DNA of 53,203 nucleotides. Origin: a virus. This document shows, piece by piece, positions 10,201-20,277 of the stretch (position 1 is its first letter; each line of letters begins with the position of its first letter). The stretch is taken from positions 1-53,203 of the IMG/VR virus record IMGVR_UViG_3300020469_000062; one strand, given 5' to 3'. The position numbers were made by a program, and so were the translations under genes. The notes under the pieces are model-generated. The model was not told where the DNA came from. It ran no database searches and saw nothing but the letters and a program-made list of their open reading frames with translations.

Positions 10201-13200
10201 TGGTGTCATATAATCACTAACTTTTCTACCATCAAAGAATCCGTAGAAACGAGTTCTTGGTTTTAGTCTTTCAACATTAACTTTAACGTTTCTAGATCTG
10301 ATCCATGGAATCTGTGTAGCAGATATAATACTATCTCCTAGTGACTGTCTATCAATTCTAGGGATAACTCTAGATCTAATACCAGTTCTTCTTTGTCTAA
10401 CTGTAGTAGCAATAGTTTCTTCTCTATTAACACGTCTCATACCACGACCACTCCATACATCAGGTCTAGGTGATCTACCGATATCTTCTGCTAACCAGAA
10501 ATTATTTCTTGTAGTTGTACTTGCAACAGTTCTAGATGTTGTCCACTGATCTCTCCATGCACCCCATTGGATAGGAGCAAAACCATTTTGGTCAACACGA
10601 AGTTCTGATGATACTGCTTGGAAATCACCTTCTACTTGTTGTACCTGTGCAGGTAAACGTTGTGTTTCTAACCAGTCATCAGATGCAGGAGTTAAATCAA
10701 CACGTCCAATGTAAGTAAATACGTTGAATGGGTTAATGTTCTCAACTCTAGAAGCATATGGTTGTTCAATAATAGTCAACTCAGTGTATGGCAGAGTTAT
10801 ACAAGGACCCGTTTGCTGATAGTTTTGAGATACTGTTGTATTAACTTGTAATGCAACGTTAGTTGTATAGTGTGAAGGATGACACTGACCGTCTGAAAAT
10901 GATAATGCAGCAGCAAAATCTTCATGTGATGTCTGAGATTTACTATGATCAGAGAAATCATCAACAATAAATCCATTCTTAAGTCTATCTTTACCATCAA
11001 CATCAATAATTTTAGTATTGAAAGTATCAGCCTCAAGCATATTAAGTGATGTATAATACTCAACTTGATCTAATCTACGTTCAAGACCACCAATATCTCT
11101 CATGGTATAGCGTTTATTATCCGATCTAGTAATAACTACATCAGTTTCTGCATCAAAACCATATGGTTTATGTGACATGGTTGCTAGAAGCATACCATCT
11201 TTTAGATCATCAGGTTCTTGAGGTGACTCAGATGATTTACCTTTAACTATTTGGAACTCACCTGCAGGTGTTAAGAATGCTTTATCAATTCTAGGTAGAT
11301 ACCAGTCAAAGTCTGCTCGGAAGTTACTATTAAGTTTTGGAACATCAAATATAGTAGCATTTGGAGATCCAGATACATTGAATACTCTTGACTTAAAGTC
11401 AAATGTTGAACAGTTAACATATGCAGGAGATGCTACTGTACCAGTTCCACTATAAAGATTCTTAGATGAAGGTCTAAAGTCTAGATAATCGGCAAGATAT
11501 TTTGTACCGAAGAATGGAATATCATTATAAGTTGTATCGAGATATGATTGACCACCGAAATAATCACCAGTTGCAGAGTGAGTGTAGTAATCAACAACCA
11601 TTAATACTTTTCTGATAGGTGTTGATACGCCTTTCTTACGCACAATTCTTGACTGATCGTACATGAAGTTTGTTTGTGCAACTTCTAGGAAGTAGTTATC
11701 TGTAATAACTTTTGATCCTACAATAACAGATCCTGCAGAGTCATTAATAATAGCATTGATTGCAGTATTTGCACTATCAAATCCATCAATAGTTTCACCT
11801 GCTTGTAGTGCACCGCTAATGTAAACTAGACTTAATTTTAAGGTACCAGAACTAAATGCAACAACCTTTGCTCTTGCACCAGAAGTTCTACCAGTTACGA
11901 TAGTTCCTGTAGCAAAGAAAGTTGGTTCTACTAATGTTACACTAGGTATGATTGGATCATTATCATCATTAGATTCATATACAGCATGTAATCTATAAGA
12001 GTCTACGAGACCAAGAGACAGGTCTCTATCTTGTACTCTAGTTCCATATAAGTTTGAATATACTAAACCATAGTTTTGCTTGTCAAGGTTCTCGATTGTT
12101 TTGTTAACCTTGATAACAAACATCTGTTGTCCTGCTTTTGTTTTCTTAGTTGTAACGTTCTTAGATATTGTCGCAGTAACTTTAACAGAAGTAATACTTG
12201 TTAAGTTTTCAATCTGGATAGTAGTTCTATCAGCAGAGGTGAACGTGGTATAACCAATAGCACTACTAGAGGTAGTATTGATAGTGATCTGATCACCAAC
12301 TGGGTGAGTAGAGTTTGAACCTGCAAGAACTGTGATTGTATAGTTCTCATCGGAGATGGATTGGAACTGTTCATTAGCAGGTAGAGTAATTGATATTGAG
12401 TTTGAAGCAACTGATCTAGCATCAAATGTTCTTCTAACGATCATAGATTCGTCAGATATACTCTTAATATATTTCTTAGGCATTGCACTAAGAAGATCGG
12501 CATTATCAATATTGTTTAACTTAGCACGTTGTCTTAGTAGAGCAGGATAATCTCCTGCAGTAGGAGCAGCACTACCTGCACCAGGGGTTACATTTACTGT
12601 TTGTGCAGCATAATCAAAGATAGTAGAGTTTTGACTACCAGTCAAAGCAGCAGGGTTAACTTTATCTACAGTAACAAATTTAGTTGTGTTGAATAATATT
12701 TTGTCTCCAGGTTTTAAATCTAAAGCAAAGTTTGATTGTAAACCAGTAATCTTTTCAGCACTACCTGTAGCATCATAAGTAAACTGTGAACCTTGAACCC
12801 CTATATTATCATTGAGTATGATATCAGAAGTAAATTCTACAGCATTTGAACTTTCATCTCTTGCTAAAAGTTGTCTTGTATCTGAGAAATTATATGAATG
12901 TACAACCTCAATAGTATCTTTGTTTAAACCATCAACTGTTATCATTTCACCGACAGCAAATGTACCTTCTACACCATATAATGTGGCGTGATCAGCAGCA
13001 CTCAAAGCATTTACAAGGTATCCTCTCGCACCAGATGTAGCACCAACTAATAGTGATCCTAGGTCTATAGTCTGTGCAGTTGCTAATTCGATGACAGTAA
13101 ACATCTGTACATCAAATAGATTCATTTTATATGTGTCATCAGCATCACCAAAGGTTGTATTGTCACCATCAGAAGTATGCTCCATAGTAGCAAGTCTTGC

Positions 13201-14520
13201 GAAACCTACAACATTCCCCGCACCAGTACCACCAGAAGATGTAAAGTCATCTCTCAGTTCAATAGTTTGATATGCGTTTGATAATGTAGATCCAGTTGCA
13301 TTAGGAAAACCGTAGACATTTGTTACAACAACATCATTACCCATTTCAAATGGTATGATAGTGTTCTGTGCTGATTGTGTATCTCTTGGTTTGTCTAAGT
13401 CAACATATGTTGGCGATAATGTTTTAACTCTATATCCTCTAACGTATGCAGTTCCAGGTCCAAACTCCATGGCATACAATCTTTCTGCAGCAGTATTACC
13501 AGTTGCAGTTGTACTACTTGCTGCATATACACCGTTATTAAATCCATCATCAAGGTTCTCTCTAGTTGTAATAGCAAAATCTTTTACAACATAATCACCA
13601 GACTCTTCAAAAGTTCTACTTGCTAATGATCTTTCTAGTTCATCATATGCACTTCTATCAACAAGTTTTTCAACTTTACTGTTGTTGATTCTTAATAGTT
13701 CTAGGAAATCTTTATCAGCATCATCTGTAAGTAGTTTCTTAACTAATCTTGTTGTGATTCTAAATCTATGAGAACCAGGAGCAGCATAGTTAGATGTTCC
13801 TGCAGCATTATCATTGAGGGATAAGTCATCCTCTGGAGTGATAATTGATTCTTGTATGTCAAGTCCGATACGATAGGAGGGGTTGCTTCCATACTGATCT
13901 AATAGTAAATACTGGTATGCTACATCAACAAAGAAACCTCTGATGAAAAATACACCATCTTGTATGTATGCTACTGATCCAACTTGTAAAGCAGATGTGG
14001 GAAGTAGTTGAGTAAATGGTGATCCAACTTCAATCAAAGTTGTACCAAATGTTATTTCTGTATCTGTTATTAACTGTTCGTTGTTAGAAAAAGTAGACTG
14101 AGTGTTTCCTGTACCACCAGACTCAATATACTTAACATATAATGTGATATAACCTTTTGATGATTCTGTTGCAGATATACTGAATAATACTTTTGCTTTT
14201 ACACCAGATGTAAGACCCTCAATAATTTTACCAGTCAACTGTGTACGATAATTCTCTACATCGGCACCTAAGAATGACTCTTGTAACTGGATAGCATCGA
14301 CATTTAGATCATATCCTATCTGACCTGGAATAACCATTGATCCATCTTTGAATAGATGTGATCCGACGTTCTCTACCTGATTCTGCAGTATAGACTGCAT
14401 GGTAGTAAGTTCTCTCGCTTGGATTGGAAATCCAGGACGAAATAGCACTCGATAAAAGTTTTTCGTTTTATCAAAGTCGTCGTAATATGGGGTGACGTTT
14501 AGATTGGTGTTTTGTGCCAT
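7294..14520 (-). CDS. DUF4815-type virion structural protein, 2408 aa
   Basis: Residues about 8-70 (TPYYDDFDKTKNFYRVLFRP, then ARELTTMQSILQNQVENVG) match the N-terminus of large structural proteins of T4-like cyanophages annotated as DUF4815. Conserved-looking segments continue through about residue 1450. The middle contains several (T/V)G.TSGA.a.V modules (for example VTGRTSGARAKVV) common in marine phage fibres, and an Arg-rich stretch at about 1340-1420. The C-terminus (FAGYRPSNTFIKVLYRIRPT onward) looks like a conserved beta domain. It lies just downstream of gp8, where T4 has 9, 10, 11 and 12, so it probably takes the place of the T4 baseplate-to-fibre connector and short-fibre proteins. 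The ATG is in TAATG overlap with the gp8 stop. No catalytic motif is seen. Confidence 0.75.
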   Translation of the reverse strand: MAQNTNLNVTPYYDDFDKTKNFYRVLFRPGFPIQARELTTMQSILQNQVENVGSHLFKDGSMVIPGQIGYDLNVDAIQLQESFLGADVENYRTQLTGKIIEGLTSGVKAKVLFSISATESSKGYITLYVKYIESGGTGNTQSTFSNNEQLITDTEITFGTTLIEVGSPFTQLLPTSALQVGSVAYIQDGVFFIRGFFVDVAYQYLLLDQYGSNPSYRIGLDIQESIITPEDDLSLNDNAAGTSNYAAPGSHRFRITTRLVKKLLTDDADKDFLELLRINNSKVEKLVDRSAYDELERSLASRTFEESGDYVVKDFAITTRENLDDGFNNGVYAASSTTATGNTAAERLYAMEFGPGTAYVRGYRVKTLSPTYVDLDKPRDTQSAQNTIIPFEMGNDVVVTNVYGFPNATGSTLSNAYQTIELRDDFTSSGGTGAGNVVGFARLATMEHTSDGDNTTFGDADDTYKMNLFDVQMFTVIELATAQTIDLGSLLVGATSGARGYLVNALSAADHATLYGVEGTFAVGEMITVDGLNKDTIEVVHSYNFSDTRQLLARDESSNAVEFTSDIILNDNIGVQGSQFTYDATGSAEKITGLQSNFALDLKPGDKILFNTTKFVTVDKVNPAALTGSQNSTIFDYAAQTVNVTPGAGSAAPTAGDYPALLRQRAKLNNIDNADLLSAMPKKYIKSISDESMIVRRTFDARSVASNSISITLPANEQFQSISDENYTITVLAGSNSTHPVGDQITINTTSSSAIGYTTFTSADRTTIQIENLTSITSVKVTATISKNVTTKKTKAGQQMFVIKVNKTIENLDKQNYGLVYSNLYGTRVQDRDLSLGLVDSYRLHAVYESNDDNDPIIPSVTLVEPTFFATGTIVTGRTSGARAKVVAFSSGTLKLSLVYISGALQAGETIDGFDSANTAINAIINDSAGSVIVGSKVITDNYFLEVAQTNFMYDQSRIVRKKGVSTPIRKVLMVVDYYTHSATGDYFGGQSYLDTTYNDIPFFGTKYLADYLDFRPSSKNLYSGTGTVASPAYVNCSTFDFKSRVFNVSGSPNATIFDVPKLNSNFRADFDWYLPRIDKAFLTPAGEFQIVKGKSSESPQEPDDLKDGMLLATMSHKPYGFDAETDVVITRSDNKRYTMRDIGGLERRLDQVEYYTSLNMLEADTFNTKIIDVDGKDRLKNGFIVDDFSDHSKSQTSHEDFAAALSFSDGQCHPSHYTTNVALQVNTTVSQNYQQTGPCITLPYTELTIIEQPYASRVENINPFNVFTYIGRVDLTPASDDWLETQRLPAQVQQVEGDFQAVSSELRVDQNGFAPIQWGAWRDQWTTSRTVASTTTRNNFWLAEDIGRSPRPDVWSGRGMRRVNREETIATTVRQRRTGIRSRVIPRIDRQSLGDSIISATQIPWIRSRNVKVNVERLKPRTRFYGFFDGRKVSDYMTPKLVELIKNPATDARTNSTPFIPGETVRGQTSGCVLKVAAPNDLYNFNPYDDTAMPTSYASTTAFVNINTDDLAAQAVGSFYGNVIVGEVLVADSGARAVVKDRRLISDRFGKMGASFFIPPSAVDTNPRWATGTRTLRFSTSDSDSRIGGAVASSAEAEYEARGTLNRVRENILAVRNAEVVRDTTTQERNFNTIRTETRQVGWYDPLAQSFITDEEGGVFLTSVEVYFKTKDANIPVSMQVRTMENGYPTTSILPFSDVTLEPSVIQLSETAAVATKFTFKAPVYIPQSIEHCFVLLSDSNTYTVWISRMGEVDITGDRTISEQPYAGVLFKSQNASTWTADQYEDLKFKVNRAEFNTGASSIVTLNNAPLDIGNGGKLTLASDPVQTFLPEQDLLLNSTSLPYTVGARIYQKTTLAQGTIAKRTDNAGGVILTVKDITGSFQAGSNTGGVITQRIVSSKTTATMVVSGASGDFTVGETITGNSATTPTAEVVTWTAGSNTLTLRYVSTEFTPSSETITGGTSTVTATVSSITYAGDAVEASAISDAYPTATPTFSATQRKVRFAHSNHCMYSASNNVIITGVKSEVSPTYLTAAISATDTTVNVNDASAFHQVINGNAISSTVKGYARIISNAGTEIVSYTAISSDFKTITVSERGLDGTSGVSHVDESIVECYNLDGIPLIEINKTHTGILNPTLDTYEISTTSIARLGIRSGGTGVVATQNIQYDILVPQIERMLLPQTGVTARINGISGTSINDGQTRLQESFANDGVFSDIILSEDNQLLAPQLICSTINESSELSGAKSFRLDLTMTSGKSNVSPVLDTDRMSMTCVMNRINSPADPNTAKQSVGDLHDGVYITRAADLSNPSGALKVMFAGYRPSNTFIKVLYRIRPTGSTDSIETFGFEFFPDSSASTPSTTETFVFKDYEYEVSGLSFDQYQIKIVFVSPNQSSAPIIEDFRAIALAV

Positions 14521-16052
14521 TAGAACTCGATTACGATTTTAATATCTTCTACTTGGTCGTTCGCACGACTGATTGATCTCCTATTATCTATGTACACAAC
14601 GTCACCAGAGTTTGAAGCAACTTCGGGTTTTGCATACCCATTATTGAACTTCATACCTAAGTCATATTCAGTGTTGTTAATAGTTCTAGAAGATGAGTTT
14701 GGAACAGCAGGGAAGTTTACATCAGGTTGTCCCGCAGCACCAGAGGTTGCCCCACTGACTACGTTAGAACCATCAAACTCATTCTGTGTACCAGTAACTT
14801 CTGGGAATATACCGTCAACAGAGTTCTGATAATATTTTAGAACTTTAGTTGTAGCATTCCATGATATAACACGACCTCTAGCAGTAACTGTTGTACCACC
14901 AACGACTCGTGATTGTGTAATAATTTCATCAGGAACGTAGTTACCTTGGAATGTAGGAGAGAAGATAACCGCTTTAGCAGAGGATATCGTCAAGTCAGAG
15001 ATAAGTTCTGATGTACCAAATTTAAGTGGGTTTGTAATCAAACCAATACGACGGTAATCGTTATCAACAGGGAAGTCACCTGCACCCTCATCGTATGAGA
15101 GTTTAGCATTGATCATTACCCTAAATGCACCAATTTCAGTAACAGCACCAAAACCGTGTCCACCAGGAGGGGGAAGGATTACGTCAACTTGTCCACCACT
15201 ACCAGTACCAATACCAGTAATGTTATCGATAGTGATTTTACCAAATGTATATCCAGTACCACCAGATGTAACAGTAGCAGAGATAACTTTACCACCATCT
15301 ACAACGATTGATACACGACCACCAGTTCCATCACCGTTGATCGCTACATTATCATAGGTTCCATTGTTGTAACCAGACCCTGCAGCGTTAATAACAACAG
15401 TATCGACTTCACCTGAGACTGCGTTTGTTTGAACAGCAGTGTTGGTAAAGACGGGCATGTAATCGTTTGAGAAAAACTTAAGAACGCTTGCAACTGGAAT
15501 AGTGTACATGTACTTCCAACGATACCCATCACCAGTAGTGATGATGCTAGTGCTAGTACCAGTAGGCTCGACAGTGCTAGGTTTACCATTTGGATCGGAC
15601 GGAGATGTTCCATTATAGATGCATTTGTATACTTGATATTGGGAGTTTACAACATAGAAGTCAGAATCATAAAGTTTAGTCGCACCAGAGGCAGCAGTTT
15701 TGGATGGACTATAATCATGTCTGTACATATCGTAAGTGAAACCAAGTCCACCAGTAGTTTGTTCTGGGGATACCCAGTCAATTCTACGACAAACTTGCAC
15801 GGTATCAGAAGCAAGTACTCGCTTCATCGATACCATGTCGTCATAAGAACCTGAGAACTCAGAGAATGAGTCCACCGCTTGAGGCGGTGAGTTTTCATTA
15901 TCCCACGGTTGTGGTCTTCCAATAAACAGATACAAACGATCTCTCGTTGTACCTGCTACTGTGTCAGATTGAGTTGAGTCAGGACCTTCTAATGCTTTAA
16001 TAAACTTTTTCGCAGAAAAAATTCTAAACTGGTCTGTTAATAGGGCTGCCAT
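14520..16052 (-). CDS. gp8: Baseplate wedge protein gp8
   Basis: The N-terminus (MAALLTDQFRIFSAKKFIKA, then LYLFIGRPQPWD), the TTGDGYRWKYMYTIP segment and the later HGFGAV..IGAFRVMI...DFPVDNDYRRIGLITNP block are the signature of T4-family gp8. In T4, gp8 is a dimeric component of the baseplate wedge with gp6, gp7, gp10, gp11 and gp53. At 510 residues it is longer than T4 gp8 (334), partly through a GSGY-type repeat segment at about residues 215-290 just before the HGFGAV block and extra C-terminal sequence. A good ribosome site (CAGGAGG) precedes the ATG, and a late octamer GATAAATA lies 25 nt upstream. The gene ends in TAATG overlap with the DUF4815-type gene. Confidence 0.88.
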   Translation of the reverse strand: MAALLTDQFRIFSAKKFIKALEGPDSTQSDTVAGTTRDRLYLFIGRPQPWDNENSPPQAVDSFSEFSGSYDDMVSMKRVLASDTVQVCRRIDWVSPEQTTGGLGFTYDMYRHDYSPSKTAASGATKLYDSDFYVVNSQYQVYKCIYNGTSPSDPNGKPSTVEPTGTSTSIITTGDGYRWKYMYTIPVASVLKFFSNDYMPVFTNTAVQTNAVSGEVDTVVINAAGSGYNNGTYDNVAINGDGTGGRVSIVVDGGKVISATVTSGGTGYTFGKITIDNITGIGTGSGGQVDVILPPPGGHGFGAVTEIGAFRVMINAKLSYDEGAGDFPVDNDYRRIGLITNPLKFGTSELISDLTISSAKAVIFSPTFQGNYVPDEIITQSRVVGGTTVTARGRVISWNATTKVLKYYQNSVDGIFPEVTGTQNEFDGSNVVSGATSGAAGQPDVNFPAVPNSSSRTINNTEYDLGMKFNNGYAKPEVASNSGDVVYIDNRRSISRANDQVEDIKIVIEF

Positions 16053-16077
16053 TTGCGGATACTATTGTCCTCCTGTT

Positions 16078-16085
16078 TATTTATC
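16078..16085 (-). promoter_or_regulatory. Late promoter GATAAATA upstream of gp8
   Basis: GATAAATA on the minus strand lies 4 nt after the stop of the 1394-aa gene and 25 nt before the gp8 ATG. The leader holds CAGGAGG. The promoter-leader-SD layout makes this the best-formed late promoter in the window. Confidence 0.7.
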
Positions 16086-16089
16086 GTAG

Positions 16090-19000
16090 TTACGAGCGAA
16101 CTGTTGTAAGATATGCAATGCTCTTTATCCTATAGGTTGCTCCACCATTACCTACAAGGTTCTCTCCACCTAATACTGCTTGTGCAGCAGCATTCGCACC
16201 TGTTGTATCTCCACTCGCATTTGTAAATGTTACAGTTGGGTGTAAAGCGTAGGTGCCATCTACCGTTTGAGGGATTGCATACCCTCCATTATTAATGGTG
16301 ATTGAAGCAACTTGATCTCCTGCAGTCGTCATAACTACAGTACCAGTTGCCTGTATATCTCCTGTATTTTCTATTGCTATTGTTGGGACTCCAGTATAGT
16401 TAGTTCCAGGATTTGAAATGATAAAGTCAACTACACTGCTATTTTGAGAGAACTCATATAGCAATCCACCAATACCAATGTTAACATTACTAGTATTATA
16501 AGGGACTATATCCTTAACTTGTAACAGTCCAGTTTGAGAATTCCAAGAAACAACAGTTGCTTGTACTCCAGAAATTGAACCAGTTACAACCTCATTGGTT
16601 TGATAATTTGTAGCAGTTCCACCTGATATATCTAATGTTATATCTAGGATAGCAGTATGTGCAACACCATCACTCAATCCACCTGCAGAAGTAACTGTAG
16701 CATACTTAAATGGTATGTCACCATCTTTAATGTTGTCACCAACTTGGAATAGAGTTGTGTTAGTACCACCTTGAGTCTCCTCAATACCATAAAGTGAACT
16801 GTATATACCACCATCAAGACTAATTTGGTTAGCATAATCAGTTGACGTATTGACTAGATCTGCTATACCATCTCCTGCTCCTGCGTTTTCGTCAGTATCT
16901 CTAAATGCTTTATCTACTATCGTTCCAATAGGATCTGTTAATGTTATAATATTATTTCCTGTTGAATCAATAACAACGTGTGGTAAAATTCCAGATCCAG
17001 ATGATGCTGCAACACCTCCATCAAACTGTACGATAGCATCTTCAGTTGCTGCTCTACCACCATCAATAAATGCTAGTTCATCAACTTCAAATGTAACTAA
17101 AAGTTCTCTAGTTTCAGCATTCCAGTCATATACTTTAGCAACTTTGTTGTTTGCACTTTCAACACGACGTATAACTCTATCACCAACGTTAAATTTATAG
17201 TTTGATATACCAGTAGTAGAATCGTTTTGATTACCATCTAATATAACTCTTTGATCATAGTTAAAATTAACACCTCTAGTAATACCACCAAATACACCTG
17301 TTGCTTTAGATGTATATGTGATAGTTTCCTTGTTAACTATTATTTGACCTGATCCTGGATATGCTGCAGTAGAGTCAACATATATGTTAGTATCATTTGC
17401 ACTAACATCTTTTACAAGACCTGTGAGATATATTGCTGATGAGTTAAATGCCTGTCTTGCTCTAGTCTTACGTTTAAGATTTACAAGTTTTGTGAATATG
17501 ATATTAGGTACTGAAGTATATCCTTCACCTGGATCGGTAATATTAATGCCTGTAATAGCACCCTGTGATATAGTTGCTTGTGCTTTTGCACCTATACCTC
17601 CACCACCTGATACAAGAATGTAAGGTTCTTCTTGATAGAACTCACCTGGATTTACAATATTAACAGATGTGACCTTACCTAGTGTATCAATTTCAGCAGC
17701 ACCTTGTGCACCTTGTCCACCACCACCTTCAAAGATAAGTGTTGGAGGAGTTGCATAACTTCTACCTTGATTTAGTAGAGATAAACCAGTAACAGTCTGA
17801 ACTATAGGAGTTCCTAAAGCACCACTTCCTTGTCCACCTAATATTTTTGATTTTGCAGGACCGAAATAGTTATCACCCTTAAGGGTCATTTTTACATACG
17901 CAACTGCTCCGTTCGCATCTAATACAACATCTCCACTTGCTAATGATGGAAATACTGATGGTTGTGCAGGGACTGTATCACCTTCAAATATAGGAGTACC
18001 ATAATATTTTGGACCTATAGCATAAGGATATGTGGGATTACCACTACTATCCTCTGTCATATAATAAGCATAAGTTCCGTTAGGATACTCTGGTGTTACA
18101 CCAAACTTACCATTATATTCATCTAAAGTTCCTACAGTAGAATCGTAAATATAATCTGATGTGAGGTCTCCAAGAATATAACCATCGTTAACAAGTCTTA
18201 GACCATAACCAGAGGCAATATATCCAAAAAGGTATAGGACGGAAGGTGCATCTACAGGAACTGTAAATGTTAGTGACCGACTAGAAGCAGCATTGAATCC
18301 ACTGAGATACTGTTGATATGTAACTGTACTACCATTAATCTGATAAGTTATCCCTTGACCCGTATACAAGAGAGATGTCTGACCAATAACTACTGGATTG
18401 CTTGAATGCCAACCGTCGGTTTGCGCTGATATAAGTATATGATTCGACCCTGTGTTACTTGCGTCGTCTTGGTTGAATATATACGTTCTTCCCCTTTTTA
18501 AATTTAAAAACTCAGGTGATGATCCATTGAATGCAAACTGACCACCTGCAACGGTAACTGTATAAGTTTCTGTTGCTGCAGTGTTTACAATCGGTCTGGC
18601 ACCTTGCAGTTCAGCAGTATTTCTTAGTCTATAACTAGAAGTTTCCCTTGCTGCAACGCCAGAAGAATTATATCCCCATGGTCCGTATATTGGATATCCA
18701 TCAAAGGACATACCAATGATCCTGGAGTGACCATCTGCGTATCTAGAGTAATCTAAAGTTCCTGCTGCTGCAGTACCATAATAACCCTGGATATAATATG
18801 TATTCGGAGTAACTCCTGCTGTTCCAGTTTGTGTTGCAGTATCAAGTTGCATGTAACCTTCGTCACCTGCGTATCCTGACATATATCTGTGATTAGCACA
18901 ATAATAATATATTTTCTGCGTCTCATCACCATTCATGATGAACCATGGTTGCAAGTTATTTTCGTAATCTGCAACAACGTTTCCTGATGATCCTGTGCTT

Positions 19001-20274
19001 GTGTAATATAATGTACCACCATTTAAAGTTCCATCTGCAGTTGTAGAGAACCGCATAGGATGTGGTGCATTACCTTGACTATTTGAACTATCTGATTGAT
19101 TCCATATTATGAGATTATTCTGGTGAACTTTAATATCTTCTGGAGCAAGATAGTATTGACCTGATACAAAAGAACCAAACTCACTTGCATTAGTACCAAA
19201 GTCGATATAAAACAAACCATTAGGAAAAGTAATAGGAGTATTTGCCACTCTAAACTTAAATCCATTTGAACCTAAACATAAATCTTGATCTTGAAAAGCA
19301 GCACCACTTGTTGCTCTCAAGTATACTCTGGTTATAACTCCTAGACTATTTCTAACAATTTTTGCAATAGTTCCACGACCAGTTCCTGATATTTCATCTA
19401 CTATTCTACCAACTTCTATATTACCTAATGTTTCATCAATCTGATCTACAAGTAACATCACATTATCAAATTCTACTTTAATATTCCAAATGAATACTCT
19501 TAATAGACCCCACTCAAATACACCCTTTCCAATTTTAAACTCATCTATAGTTTTGCTAGTATGGTAGTAATGTACTTGACTATCAAGTATAGTATCATAT
19601 GCACTTGTATTTTTTACATAATCATATTTTATTACATCAATCGGTAAGTTTGTGGGTGCATTACCTGCTGTACCCCAATCAGCAGTGTGTAATAGACCAC
19701 CATTTGCTAATATACCAACTGCCTTATTGTTTTGAAATTCTCTTGTCCCTGGATTTGGGACATCTTTACCACCACGAAATACAAACTCTTGATTAAAAGT
19801 TCTATCAAGAATATCTGTAGAACCTCCAGGCTGTCTTTCATTTACATAAACCTGTGAAGGTTTAGGATGATTATCCGATACGATAGTTAATCTATCAGTT
19901 GTTACTGGTGGTGTACCAGTTGTAGCGAACGTTCCCTGTGTTAATGAGTTAGGATGACGCTGCCATATTCTATTAAAATCAAATGAATTTACTACGTTAG
20001 GTGTTTCTTGTTCTGGAATGATCTGTAAACGTAATGGATCATATCCACTTCCCCTCTCTAAAACTCTTACATGGATTATCTGACCACCAGAATCGATGAT
20101 TGGATATAATAATGCTTCTACAGTTGGTGTACCACAACCAGTCACAGTAAGTCTAGGTGGATCAGATTGTAAATAACCTGATCCTCCGTTTAAAACTTTT
20201 ACTGCACGAACACCGAAAACTTCATCAAAGATTGGTTCAATACTCGCACCTGACCCTGGGACAGTTCTTGCCAT
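16090..20274 (-). CDS. YHYH-domain virion protein with cupredoxin-like domains, 1394 aa
   Basis: The layout that I read is: N-terminal GSGY repeats (about 25-90); a region conserved in look with marine phage structural proteins (to about 360); a cupredoxin-like domain at about 365-478 with HPMRF and YYYCANHRYM, giving a His...Cys-x2-His-x2-Met ligand set; a YHYH domain starting HSRIIGMSFDGYPIYGPWGY at about 516 and resuming with LDEYNGKFGVTPEYPNGTYAYY at about 716; and between these halves a second cupredoxin-like domain at about 570-697 (NLKRGRTYIFNQDDASN...FTVPVDAPSVLYLFG) without the Cys/His/Met ligands. The rest is GSGY repeats (about 800-950) and beta-rich sequence. Only 3 nt separate it from the preceding stop. 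It is inferred to be a tail fibre or baseplate-peripheral protein; copper binding is not demonstrated. Confidence 0.75.
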   Translation of the reverse strand: MARTVPGSGASIEPIFDEVFGVRAVKVLNGGSGYLQSDPPRLTVTGCGTPTVEALLYPIIDSGGQIIHVRVLERGSGYDPLRLQIIPEQETPNVVNSFDFNRIWQRHPNSLTQGTFATTGTPPVTTDRLTIVSDNHPKPSQVYVNERQPGGSTDILDRTFNQEFVFRGGKDVPNPGTREFQNNKAVGILANGGLLHTADWGTAGNAPTNLPIDVIKYDYVKNTSAYDTILDSQVHYYHTSKTIDEFKIGKGVFEWGLLRVFIWNIKVEFDNVMLLVDQIDETLGNIEVGRIVDEISGTGRGTIAKIVRNSLGVITRVYLRATSGAAFQDQDLCLGSNGFKFRVANTPITFPNGLFYIDFGTNASEFGSFVSGQYYLAPEDIKVHQNNLIIWNQSDSSNSQGNAPHPMRFSTTADGTLNGGTLYYTSTGSSGNVVADYENNLQPWFIMNGDETQKIYYYCANHRYMSGYAGDEGYMQLDTATQTGTAGVTPNTYYIQGYYGTAAAGTLDYSRYADGHSRIIGMSFDGYPIYGPWGYNSSGVAARETSSYRLRNTAELQGARPIVNTAATETYTVTVAGGQFAFNGSSPEFLNLKRGRTYIFNQDDASNTGSNHILISAQTDGWHSSNPVVIGQTSLLYTGQGITYQINGSTVTYQQYLSGFNAASSRSLTFTVPVDAPSVLYLFGYIASGYGLRLVNDGYILGDLTSDYIYDSTVGTLDEYNGKFGVTPEYPNGTYAYYMTEDSSGNPTYPYAIGPKYYGTPIFEGDTVPAQPSVFPSLASGDVVLDANGAVAYVKMTLKGDNYFGPAKSKILGGQGSGALGTPIVQTVTGLSLLNQGRSYATPPTLIFEGGGGQGAQGAAEIDTLGKVTSVNIVNPGEFYQEEPYILVSGGGGIGAKAQATISQGAITGINITDPGEGYTSVPNIIFTKLVNLKRKTRARQAFNSSAIYLTGLVKDVSANDTNIYVDSTAAYPGSGQIIVNKETITYTSKATGVFGGITRGVNFNYDQRVILDGNQNDSTTGISNYKFNVGDRVIRRVESANNKVAKVYDWNAETRELLVTFEVDELAFIDGGRAATEDAIVQFDGGVAASSGSGILPHVVIDSTGNNIITLTDPIGTIVDKAFRDTDENAGAGDGIADLVNTSTDYANQISLDGGIYSSLYGIEETQGGTNTTLFQVGDNIKDGDIPFKYATVTSAGGLSDGVAHTAILDITLDISGGTATNYQTNEVVTGSISGVQATVVSWNSQTGLLQVKDIVPYNTSNVNIGIGGLLYEFSQNSSVVDFIISNPGTNYTGVPTIAIENTGDIQATGTVVMTTAGDQVASITINNGGYAIPQTVDGTYALHPTVTFTNASGDTTGANAAAQAVLGGENLVGNGGATYRIKSIAYLTTVRS

Positions 20275-20277
20275 TTA

